Notes under the pieces: model-generated | Databases searched by the model: none | What the model was told of the DNA's origin: nothing | Seen by the model: the letters and a program-made list of their open reading frames with translations, nothing else | Made by a program: the position numbers and the translations under genes | NCBI RefSeq assembly: GCF_000177675.1 | Contig: NZ_ADGX01000026.1 | Coordinates: 1-64,000 of the forward strand | DNA from: Parafrankia sp. EUN1f | Lineage (GTDB): Bacteria > Actinomycetota > Actinomycetes > Frankiales > Frankiaceae | Reading direction: 5' to 3' | Length of the DNA: 64,000 bases | Part shown: piece by piece, positions 1-9,963 of the stretch | Layout of the letters: every line of letters begins with the position of its first letter | Position numbering within the stretch: the first letter of the stretch is position 1

Positions 1-1678
1 CGCGGGGCAGCCAGCGGAAGACCACGAAGAGCAGCGCCGCGGCGAAGCCGATGATCAGCACCGCCCAGCGGATCCACGGATGCCAGTCGGGAGTGCGGTT
101 CAGCAGGACGTAGGACCAGATCGCCGTCAGCGTCAGCGTGCCGGCCAGGGTGGCCGTGGCGAGCGGGTGCTCCCGCCGGCGCCACAGAACCGCGGCGCCC
201 ATGCCGACGAGCGCGCCGACGGCCGGCGCGAGCGCCACCGTGTAGTAGGCGTGGAAGATGCCCTTCATCCGGCTGAACACGATCATGGTGATCAGCAGCC
301 AGCCGCCCCAGACCACGAACGCCGCGCGGGCCGGATCCGTCCGGGCTGCCCGCCTGGTCACCCACAGGCCCGCGACCAGCAGGACGAGCGCGGTCGGGAT
401 CAGCCAGGAGATCTGGGTACCGATCTCCGAGCCGAACATCCGGCCCCAGCCGGTGGAGCCCCACATGCCGCCACCGCCGCCACCGCCGCCGCCGCCACCG
501 CCACCGCCGACACTGCCGGTCTCGTCCCCGGTGAGGCGGCCGAGGCCGTTGTAGCCGAGGGTGAGCTCAAGAATGCTGTTGTGCTGCGATCCGCCGATGT
601 ACGGGCGCGACGACTCCGGGACGAGCTCGACGATCGCGATGAACAGGCCGGCGGGGACGACGAGGCCGAGGGTCCCGGCACCGACCTGCCAGAGCCGCCG
701 GGTGAAGGGGGTCGGTGCGAGGGCCAGGTAGGCGATCGCCAGCACCGGGACGATCAGCAGCGCCTGCAGCATCTTCGTCAGGAAGCCGAAGCTGATGAAC
801 ACACCGGCCCACACCAGCCACCGGGTGCTGGCGGTCTCGATGGCGCGCAGGGTCGCGTACACCGAGGCGATCAGCAGGAGAACCAGCAGTGCGTCCGGGT
901 TGTTGAAGCGGAACATCAGCGTCGCGACCGGGGTGAGCGCGAGGACCGCCCCGGCGAGCAGCGCGGCGCCCGCGGGGAACGCCCGGCGCACGGTGAGGTA
1001 GAGCAGCCCGACCGAGCCGACGCCCATCAGCGCCTCGGGGACGAGGATGCTCCAGGAGTTCACCCCGAAGATGCGGGCCGACAGCGCCATCACCCACATC
1101 GCGGCCGGCGGCTTGTCGACGGTGATGGCGTTCCCCGCGTCGGACGACGCGTAGAACATCGCCTTCCAGCTGACCGAGCCGGCCTGGGCCGAAGCCGAGT
1201 AGAAGGCGTTCGCCCAGCCCGAGGCGCCCAGGTCCCACAGGTAGAGCACGGCCGTCGCCACCAGCAGCCCGAACAGCGCGGGACGCACCCAGCGCGGATC
1301 GTCCGGACGCCCCCGCACCAGCCGGGAGAGCCGACCGCCGTCCGCCGCGTCCCTACCGGAAGCCGGGCCGGGACCTGAAGCCGGGCCGGGCTGGTCGGCG
1401 GGCGTTCCGGCTCCCGTTCCGGCTCCGGCACCGCCCCAGGCCGTGTCCGGCGGCGGGGCCTGCCGCACCGGCCGGCGCAGGTCCGGCAGGGTCGCCTCGC
1501 TGGACCAGAGGAAGGTGGGCTGCTCCGGCTCCGGGCCCGGGTACAGGCCGTCGCGTCGGGCGGGCGAGAGGCTGGCACCACCCGGGGTGGAGCTGGCGGC
1601 GGGCCATGGCCCGGCCCCCACTCCCCCCGGAGGACCGGCCTGGTCGGTCGGTAGTGGCGACGTCGGTGAGCTCGGCAT
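1..1678 (-). CDS. GT39/ArnT-type membrane glycosyltransferase, 3' end cut by window edge
   Basis: The minus-strand frame stays open to the window edge, so 559 codons are visible and the C-terminus is missing. About 110 Pro/Gly-rich cytoplasmic residues are followed by many hydrophobic helices. The first extracytoplasmic loop (WANAFYSASAQAGS, then ITVDKPPAAMWV) has the look of actinobacterial family-39 mannosyl/aminoarabinosyl transferases, which use polyprenyl-phosphate sugars at the membrane. A run of 14 glycines, encoded by CCGCCA-type repeats near 470-510 on the plus strand, interrupts a later loop. The ATG at 1678 lies 52 bp after the sensor-kinase stop on the same strand, so it is probably the third gene of that operon, perhaps a target of the two-component system. 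The sugar substrate is not predictable. Confidence 0.85.
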   Translation of the reverse strand, partial: MPSSPTSPLPTDQAGPPGGVGAGPWPAASSTPGGASLSPARRDGLYPGPEPEQPTFLWSSEATLPDLRRPVRQAPPPDTAWGGAGAGTGAGTPADQPGPASGPGPASGRDAADGGRLSRLVRGRPDDPRWVRPALFGLLVATAVLYLWDLGASGWANAFYSASAQAGSVSWKAMFYASSDAGNAITVDKPPAAMWVMALSARIFGVNSWSILVPEALMGVGSVGLLYLTVRRAFPAGAALLAGAVLALTPVATLMFRFNNPDALLVLLLIASVYATLRAIETASTRWLVWAGVFISFGFLTKMLQALLIVPVLAIAYLALAPTPFTRRLWQVGAGTLGLVVPAGLFIAIVELVPESSRPYIGGSQHNSILELTLGYNGLGRLTGDETGSVGGGGGGGGGGGGGGMWGSTGWGRMFGSEIGTQISWLIPTALVLLVAGLWVTRRAARTDPARAAFVVWGGWLLITMIVFSRMKGIFHAYYTVALAPAVGALVGMGAAVLWRRREHPLATATLAGTLTLTAIWSYVLLNRTPDWHPWIRWAVLIIGFAAALLFVVFRWLPR

Positions 1679-1730
1679 ACGTATCAGGCTCGGCCGGGGA
1701 CCTTTCCGGTCCTTGTGATCGGCCTGTGCG

Positions 1731-3896
1731 TCACCTGTGAGGGTGGGCGTCCCGGCGGGGAGCGTGGACGATCTCCTTCGCCCGGGCTCGGCGGCCACGC
1801 CCCGGCCCGCCGCCCGGATGGGCCGCGCTCGGACGGCCCGGCGCCGCAGTCTCCGTCCCGGCCGACATGTGCGTGGTAACAGGCCCGGCAGCAGGTTCGG
1901 CAACGGGCCCGGCGACGGTTTCGGCAAGGGGCCTGGTCGTGCGGGCAGGTTGCGGTGGGACAGCCTGCTCGGCCGCAGGGGAGGACGCCGGTCCGGCCCC
2001 TCCGGCCCCTCCGGCCCTTCCGGCCCTTCCGGCGCCGTGCTCGGCGAGGTCAGGCATCCAGCCGGCCGGGTCAGCTTCCTGCCCCGTGGTGAGCGTGAGG
2101 TCGGGCCTCGGCCGGTAGCGGGGGCCGGTGGCCGTGCCCACCGGCAGGAGAACCGTGAACACGGTCTGGCCGGGACGGCTGGCCACCTCGACGCGGCCGT
2201 GGTGGGCCTCGACCACGGCGGACACGATCGACAACCCGAGACCGGTGCTGCCGGCGGCGCGTGAACGTGAGCTGTCACCCCGGGCGAACCGCTCGAAGAC
2301 CTTGGGAAGCAGCTCGGGCGGAATCCCCGGCCCGTCGTCGATCACCTGCAGCACGGCACACCAGACGAGCGGCCCGGGCATGCCCGGGGGTGCGAAGCTC
2401 CCGGGCGGCGCCGGCCGGGCCTGGGTGGTCAGCCGGGCAGTCACCCGGGTTCCCGGCGGGGTGTGGGTACGGGCGTTCGCTAGCAGGTTGGTCAGCACCT
2501 GGTGCAGGCGTGCGGGGTCACCGGTCGTCGTGACCGGCTCGCTGGGCAGGTCGAGCTCGAAGCGGTGCGTGGGCGCGGCGACATGGGCGTCGCTGACGGC
2601 GTCCACGACCAGCCTGGACAGGTCGACGGTCTCCCGGACCAGCGGCCGGCCGGAGTCGAGGCGGGCCAGCAGCAGCAGATCGGAGACGAGCGCGGTCATC
2701 CGCGCGCTCTCGGACTCGACCCGCCCCATGGCGTAGACGACATCCGGGGGAACCGTGGCCTTGGTGCGCCGGGTGAGTTCGGCGTACCCGCTGATCGCGG
2801 CGAGCGGTGTGCGCAGCTCGTGACTGGCGTCGGCGAGGAACTGGCGCATCCGGGTTTCGCTGGCGTGCCGGGCGTCGAACGCGTCCCCGATGTGGCCCAG
2901 CATCCGGCCGAGCGCGGCGCCGACCTGCCCGACCTCGGTACGTGGGTCGGTGTCGACGTCCGGCCCGAGCGTCGGAAGGTCGACGGCGCCGCGGTGCAGC
3001 GGCAGCTCGGCGACCCGCGCCGCCGTCGCCGCCACCCGGCTCAGCGGGCGCAGCGTCCTGCGGACGATCGCCCCACCCGCGATCGCGGCGGCGAGCACGC
3101 CGAACGCCGCGACGGCCGCTCCGATCGCCGCGGTCCTGGTCAGGGTCGCGTCAACCTCGTTCATCGGCAGACCCGTGACCAGGATCCGGCTTCCGTCTCC
3201 GGAGAGGCGGGCCGTCAGTCTGTAGTCGCCGTGGCCGCCGATCGTCCGGGTGTGTGCGACGCCGTCCAGTGGAATCTGGGCCACCGTCGTCGCATCGGCG
3301 CCCGTCAGCGCGATCACGGACCCGTCGTCGCTGAGCCAGGCGGTGACCTTGTCGACTAGTTCGTCGACGTTCGGACTGAGTGCCGCGGGCGGGTCCTCGG
3401 GGCCGGCGCCGGGTCTGAAGGGAACCTGGCCGCGGAGCTCGACGACCGCCCCGAGGGTGCCTGACACCTGGCGGTCCAGAAAAAGGGTCAGCTGGTCGGA
3501 TACGGACAGCTCGGACGTGCTGGAACCGTTACCGGCGCCAGTACCCGGGCGGAGACCGGCTCCGGCGCCGGAGCCGACGACGCCCGGTGGAAATCCGGTC
3601 TGTGCGGCGATGTAGGGCATATTCCAGCGGCGGTCCGCGTCGGCCAGCCGCTCGTCGAGTCGGTCGATGAGGACGCCGCGCAGCGCCACCAGCGTGACGA
3701 AGACGATCAGCGCCGACATGACGGCGAGGAGTGCGAGCAGGAGCGCCAGTAGCCGGGTACGCAGCGACCAGCCGGCCGGGCCGCGCCGCCGCCGCACGCC
3801 GACGGGCCCGCCAGCGTGGTGACTGGCGGTGTGGTGGCTCGCGGTGTGGTGGCTGAAAGTGGGCTCGCCGGGGATGCCGGCGGGGGCTTGCGTCAT
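1731..3896 (-). CDS. EnvZ-type membrane sensor histidine kinase
   Basis: A 721-residue protein if started at the ATG at 3896, 14 bp past the regulator stop; a GTG at 3944 would overlap the regulator. Order: TM1 (about 45-70), extracytoplasmic sensor (70-250), TM2 (250-275), HAMP, HisKA with phospho-acceptor H359 in ASHELRTPL, then HATPase with N-box NLLANARTHTPPG, DDGPGIPPE and GLGLSIV. The last 150 residues are a low-complexity Ala/Pro/Gly tail, including AGRAGRAGGAGGAG, not typical of the family. It pairs with the adjacent OmpR-type regulator; arrangement and domains resemble mycobacterial TcrY/TrcS/PhoR. The signal is unknown. Confidence 0.93.
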   Translation of the reverse strand: MTQAPAGIPGEPTFSHHTASHHTASHHAGGPVGVRRRRGPAGWSLRTRLLALLLALLAVMSALIVFVTLVALRGVLIDRLDERLADADRRWNMPYIAAQTGFPPGVVGSGAGAGLRPGTGAGNGSSTSELSVSDQLTLFLDRQVSGTLGAVVELRGQVPFRPGAGPEDPPAALSPNVDELVDKVTAWLSDDGSVIALTGADATTVAQIPLDGVAHTRTIGGHGDYRLTARLSGDGSRILVTGLPMNEVDATLTRTAAIGAAVAAFGVLAAAIAGGAIVRRTLRPLSRVAATAARVAELPLHRGAVDLPTLGPDVDTDPRTEVGQVGAALGRMLGHIGDAFDARHASETRMRQFLADASHELRTPLAAISGYAELTRRTKATVPPDVVYAMGRVESESARMTALVSDLLLLARLDSGRPLVRETVDLSRLVVDAVSDAHVAAPTHRFELDLPSEPVTTTGDPARLHQVLTNLLANARTHTPPGTRVTARLTTQARPAPPGSFAPPGMPGPLVWCAVLQVIDDGPGIPPELLPKVFERFARGDSSRSRAAGSTGLGLSIVSAVVEAHHGRVEVASRPGQTVFTVLLPVGTATGPRYRPRPDLTLTTGQEADPAGWMPDLAEHGAGRAGRAGGAGGAGPASSPAAEQAVPPQPARTTRPLAETVAGPVAEPAAGPVTTHMSAGTETAAPGRPSAAHPGGGPGRGRRARAKEIVHAPRRDAHPHR

Positions 3897-3909
3897 TGCG
3901 GCGGCCGGC

Positions 3910-4605
3910 TCAGGTCGCCGGGCGGAGCACGTAGCCGGCGCCACGCATGGTGTGGATCATCGGCTGCCGGCCGACGTCGATCTTCCGGCGCAGGTAGGAG
4001 ACGTACAGCTCGACGACGTTCGCCTGCCCGCCGAAGTCGTAGTTCCACACCCGGTCGAGGATCTGCGCCTTGCTCAGCACCCGGCGGGGGTTGCGCATGA
4101 AGAACCGCAGCAGCTCGAACTCGGTCGCGGTCAGCCGGACCTCCTGGCCGGCGCGGCTGACCTCCCGGCTTTCCTCGTTCATGATGAGGTCGCCGACGAC
4201 CAGCGTCGCGCCGTCGCTGAGCGTCGAGCGGTGCAGCCGGCGCAGCAGGCCGCGCAGCCGGGCCACGAGCTCCTCCAGGCTGAACGGTTTCGTGACGTAG
4301 TCGTCGCCACCCGCGGTCAGGCCGGCCACCCTGTCCTCGACCGCGTCGCGGGCGGTGAGGAAGAGGACGGGCACGTCCGGACTCTCCGCGCGCAGTTTGC
4401 GGAGCACCTCGAGGCCGTCCATGTCCGGCAGCATGATGTCGAGGACCACCGCGTCGGGGCGGAAATCTCGGGCGACCTTCAGCGCGCCGCGCCCGTCCGG
4501 GGCGGTCTGTACTTCCCAGCCTTCGTACCGCAGTGCCATGGACAGCAGCTCCGAGAGGGTGCTCTCATCGTCAACGACAAGGATGCGGGGGCTCGACGGC
4601 TGCAT
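3910..4605 (-). CDS. OmpR-family response regulator, PhoP/TcrX-like
   Basis: 231 residues from the ATG at 4605; longer upstream starts add a sequence with no family resemblance. Receiver residues 7-120 have D12-D13, phospho-acceptor D56 in VVLDIMLPDMDG, and the conserved Lys in DDYVTKPFS. The winged-helix domain has the family hallmarks LTATEFELLRFF, VLSKAQILDRVWNYDFGG, VVELYVSYLRRKID and HTMRGAGYVLR. It is very close in sequence style to mycobacterial PhoP, TcrX and TrcR; I cannot say which is the ortholog. It is transcribed first in a regulator-kinase-glycosyltransferase unit. A TCACAGG direct repeat of the PhoP type sits in the divergent promoter region, suggesting autoregulation and control of the gene at 4809. 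Confidence 0.93.
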   Translation of the reverse strand: MQPSSPRILVVDDESTLSELLSMALRYEGWEVQTAPDGRGALKVARDFRPDAVVLDIMLPDMDGLEVLRKLRAESPDVPVLFLTARDAVEDRVAGLTAGGDDYVTKPFSLEELVARLRGLLRRLHRSTLSDGATLVVGDLIMNEESREVSRAGQEVRLTATEFELLRFFMRNPRRVLSKAQILDRVWNYDFGGQANVVELYVSYLRRKIDVGRQPMIHTMRGAGYVLRPAT

Positions 4606-4729
4606 GTCGTCAGAATGCGACCGCTTCCTGTGGGATTGCTGAAGATCATCTGTGTACTGGCTGTGTTCCTTCGCGCCCCTGCGGGATGCCGGGAGGCTGG
4701 TGCGATCACACATCCGGCACCTAGCGTCG

Positions 4730-4751
4730 TCACAGGTCGCTCACAGGTTCG
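4730..4751. promoter_or_regulatory. PhoP-like 11-bp direct repeat
   Basis: Two tandem 11-bp units, 4730-4740 and 4741-4751, both begin TCACAGG, giving TCACAGG-N4-TCACAGG. M. tuberculosis PhoP is known to bind TCACAGC-N4-TCACAGC. The site lies between the divergent regulator gene (start 4605) and membrane-protein gene (start 4809). Binding by the local regulator is inferred. Confidence 0.55.
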
Positions 4752-4808
4752 CGGCGAACTCTCCTCCCGACGGCGCGGCACTGACCCGCCGGGACGAGGA
4801 GCACGGAC

Positions 4809-5684
4809 ATGAGTCACGTCGGTCCGACCGACCCGCCCGCGTCCCCGCCAGCCGGTGGGCCGCCCTCGCCGTCAGCCGGGGGAGAGGCTCAGCTTCCGGC
4901 ACTGTTCCAGCCCGCGCAGCCACCATTGCCCGCGCAGCTGCCATTGCCCGTGACGCCACCATTGCCCGTGACGCCACCATTGCCCGTGACGCCACCATTG
5001 CCCGTGACGCCACCAGCGCCCGCGACGTCACCAGCGCCCGCAGCGCCGCCTGTGATCGCGGCGCCGCTGCCGGAGCCGTGGCAGACCTCGGGCCGGTGGG
5101 CCTGGCCGACCCCGAACCAGGGCTCTCCGAGCACGGGTGGTTCGAGCCTGGATGGCCCGCCGCCCGTGGTGGGGGCCGCGACCGGTCCGGTGCCGCCCGC
5201 GTCGGCGAAATCCGCGGGGCCGCACACCTGGGGCCTGGGCCGCACGCTCGTGGCCGGGGCCATCGCGATCGCACTCGGTGTCGGCGGGGCGGCCGCCGTG
5301 AACGCCAGCAGCCTCGGGGACAGCCAGGGCGGTGGCGGCTTCGGCGGCGGCAGGCAGTTCATCAACCAGCTCGGCAACCAGTTCGGCGGCACCGGCAGCC
5401 AGGGTGGCCAGGGCTCCACCGGCCAGGGCAGCCAGGGCTCCACCGGGCAGGGTGGCCTGTCCCAGGGGCAGGGCGGCCAGTTCCAGGGCCAGTTCCCCGG
5501 CCAGGGCGGTCAGTTCTCGGGCCAGGGTCAGGGCCTGGGGCAGGGCCAGGGACAGGGCCAGCAGCAGGGCGGGACGACCGGTCAGGGCTCGGTTCCCGGC
5601 GGTGGTTCGAGTGGATCGAGCGGATCGAATCAGGCGGATCCCACCGCTGACAGGGGCGGCGGCCCCGTCCCACACCTGGTCTGA
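4809..5684 (+). CDS. Pro-rich / Gln-Gly-rich single-pass membrane protein
   Basis: 291 residues; ATG preceded by GAGGAG at 7 nt. The N-terminal half is Pro-rich and holds four exact LPVTPP hexads, encoded by an 18-bp DNA tandem repeat at about 4941-5012. One hydrophobic segment (TLVAGAIAIALGVGGAAAVNA, about 155-175) follows GLGR. The outer part is almost wholly Gln/Gly/Ser (GQGGQFQGQFPGQGG type), with no fold I recognise and no Cys. The topology suggests a cytoplasmic Pro-rich arm, one membrane anchor and a disordered sticky exterior segment, perhaps cell-wall associated. It is divergent from the PhoP-like operon and probably controlled by it. Function unknown. Confidence 0.75.
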   Translation: MSHVGPTDPPASPPAGGPPSPSAGGEAQLPALFQPAQPPLPAQLPLPVTPPLPVTPPLPVTPPLPVTPPAPATSPAPAAPPVIAAPLPEPWQTSGRWAWPTPNQGSPSTGGSSLDGPPPVVGAATGPVPPASAKSAGPHTWGLGRTLVAGAIAIALGVGGAAAVNASSLGDSQGGGGFGGGRQFINQLGNQFGGTGSQGGQGSTGQGSQGSTGQGGLSQGQGGQFQGQFPGQGGQFSGQGQGLGQGQGQGQQQGGTTGQGSVPGGGSSGSSGSNQADPTADRGGGPVPHLV

Positions 5685-5848
5685 CCGGTCCGCTCGCGCA
5701 GCGGGTCACGGTTGTGCCGACATTCGAGCTCACCGAGCGGGGACGCGGTGGCACCGAAACCGGAACGGCGGTCGCGGCAGCCTGATCGGCACCGCCGACT
5801 GTCGCAAGGAGGTCACGTTTTCGGACACCAGTCGTGTTCGCGTGGCTG

Positions 5849-5882
5849 TTTGCGTGTACCTGGGCGGGCCTAGAGTGGTCCA
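5849..5882 (+). promoter_or_regulatory. Sigma70-like promoter for a leaderless mRNA
   Basis: TTTGCG (5849-5854), a 16-bp spacer, then TAGAGT (5871-5876). The ATG at 5883 lies 6 nt after the -10 box, where transcription would begin, and no Shine-Dalgarno is visible. Leaderless translation is common in actinobacteria, so this start is plausible. Confidence 0.5.
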
Positions 5883-6593
5883 ATGGCCGTTCGTGTGATT
5901 CTCGCTGAGGACAATGCCCTGCTCCGGCATGGTCTTGCGACCCTTATCGAGCGGGCAGACGGCCTGGAGCTGGTCGGAACGGCGACAGATCGCCCGTCGC
6001 TGGAGCAGGCCGTCCTCGACCATGATCCGGATGTGGTGGTCACCGACATCCGGATGCCGCCGTCCAGGTCGGACGAGGGCATCAAGGTCGCCGGGTGGCT
6101 GCGTCGCGAGCGGCCCCGGGTCGGCGTGGTCGTGCTCAGCCAGCATGCCGAGGCCACCTATGCCCTGGCGTTGCTGGAAGGCGGATCGGCTGGCCGCGCC
6201 TACCTGCTCAAGGAGCGGGTGGCCGGGGTGGACGACCTGCTGCGGGCCATCCGCGCCGTCGCGGCCGGCGAGTCGGTGATCGACCCGGCCGTGGTCGAGG
6301 GGCTCGTCGCCGCGAGCGCGCGCAGGCAGCCCAGCGAGCTGGAAAGGCTGACGCCCCGGGAGCTGGAAGTGCTCAGCCACATGGCGCAGGGCTGGAGCAA
6401 CGCGGCGATCGCGGCTGCGCTGGTGCTGTCCGAGCGCGCGGTGGAGAAGCACAGCAACTCGATTTTCGCGAAGCTCGGCCTGACCGACGAGCCGGATCTG
6501 AACCGGCGGGTCAAGGCGGTTCTGCTCTTCCTGCACTCGGGGAACCATCCGGCCGGCGGGCCGACGGGGAAGGTAGCCACACCGACGTCATGA
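5883..6593 (+). CDS. NarL/LuxR-family response regulator
   Basis: 236 residues. Receiver domain 1-120 with E9-D10, phospho-acceptor D55 in VVVTDIRMPP, and the Lys of AYLLKERV. A short linker leads to a LuxR-type helix-turn-helix (about 152-215): LTPRELEVLSHMAQGWSNAAIAAALVLSERAVEKHSNSI. The receiver belongs to the same subfamily (DIRMPP...DEG...LSQ...YLLKERV) as that of the receiver-cyclase at 52-53.8 kb. It is followed 49 bp later by a second receiver and converges on an operon that encodes a NarX-type kinase, the likely partner. DNA targets are unknown. Confidence 0.92.
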   Translation: MAVRVILAEDNALLRHGLATLIERADGLELVGTATDRPSLEQAVLDHDPDVVVTDIRMPPSRSDEGIKVAGWLRRERPRVGVVVLSQHAEATYALALLEGGSAGRAYLLKERVAGVDDLLRAIRAVAAGESVIDPAVVEGLVAASARRQPSELERLTPRELEVLSHMAQGWSNAAIAAALVLSERAVEKHSNSIFAKLGLTDEPDLNRRVKAVLLFLHSGNHPAGGPTGKVATPTS

Positions 6594-6642
6594 CATGGCT
6601 GCACCCTTGGGCGCCGGTGCCCGCTGCGGCGAGACTAAGGAC

Positions 6643-7056
6643 ATGAGCTCCTCCCCGTCGGTCTCCGTGCTGGTCGTCGACGACCAGCGCCCCTTCAGGC
6701 TGGCCGTGCGGGCGGTGCTCCGCCGCTCAGCGGGCTTCGTCCTGGCCGGTGAGGCGGAGACGGGCGAGGACGCCCTGACCGCCGCCGCGCGGCTGCGCCC
6801 GGACCTGGTGCTGATGGACGTGAACCTGCCGGGCATCAACGGAGTGGTCGCCGGTTCGCGGATCCAGCAGGACGCGCCGGGCACGGTGGTCGTCCTGTGC
6901 TCGACCTACGGCCGGACGGATCTGCCGGCCGCCGTCGCGGACAGCGGCCTGGACTACCTGTGCAAGGAGGACCTGGCGCCGAGCGTGCTGCGCGACATCT
7001 GGCGCCGCCACGGTCCGGACGGCCCGCCGGATGCGTATGCGCCCGCTCCTGTCTAG
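6643..7056 (+). CDS. Stand-alone receiver-domain response regulator
   Basis: 137 residues from the ATG at 6643 (an upstream in-frame ATG at 6595 adds 16 unrelated residues). It shows D13-D14, phospho-acceptor D59 in LVLMDVNLPGING, a switch Ser/Thr in LCSTYG and a Lys in YLCKEDL, and then ends without an output domain. It may act as a CheY-like phospho-relay or phosphate sink for the kinase encoded at 9964-11901, or compete with the LuxR-type regulator upstream. Probably co-transcribed with that regulator. Confidence 0.85.
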   Translation: MSSSPSVSVLVVDDQRPFRLAVRAVLRRSAGFVLAGEAETGEDALTAAARLRPDLVLMDVNLPGINGVVAGSRIQQDAPGTVVVLCSTYGRTDLPAAVADSGLDYLCKEDLAPSVLRDIWRRHGPDGPPDAYAPAPV

Positions 7057-7064
7057 AGCGGCGC

Positions 7065-7166
7065 CTCGCTCGGCAGCAGCGGCGGCTCGTAGTCGCAGCG
7101 CGATGATCCGATGATTTCGGTCGTTCCAACAACCAAGATCCTCAGGTCTTGCTTGGCAGCAGCGGC
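7065..7166. repeat. Family A palindromic repeat, copy 1
   Basis: Imperfect palindrome GATGATTTCGGTCGTT-cca-ACAACCAAGATCCTC, with direct repeats of GGCAGCAGCGGC outside both arms. It matches the copy near 28.9 kb across its whole length, including GGCTCGTAG and CAGCGCGA between flank and arm. Here it lies between converging genes, so it could also terminate transcription. Confidence 0.75.
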
Positions 7167-7234
7167 AGGCCGGAGTTCGGGATTCGGCTACACGTCTCGA
7201 CACGTCTCGACCATCCGCTCTGGCCGTGCCCGGA

Positions 7235-9931
<2,697 letters not shown>

Positions 9932-9963
9932 CTCGGAACCGCGGTGCGTTCCGATACCAGGGA

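Noticed and set aside
80-1378. Long plus-strand open frame opposite the glycosyltransferase
   Set aside because: It is Arg/Gly/Asp/Gln-rich without hydrophobic pattern, while the opposite strand gives a coherent multi-TM protein. It is a high-GC shadow frame. The same holds for many long frames opposite genes, for example 8162-9532, 15213-17309 and 58703-61039.
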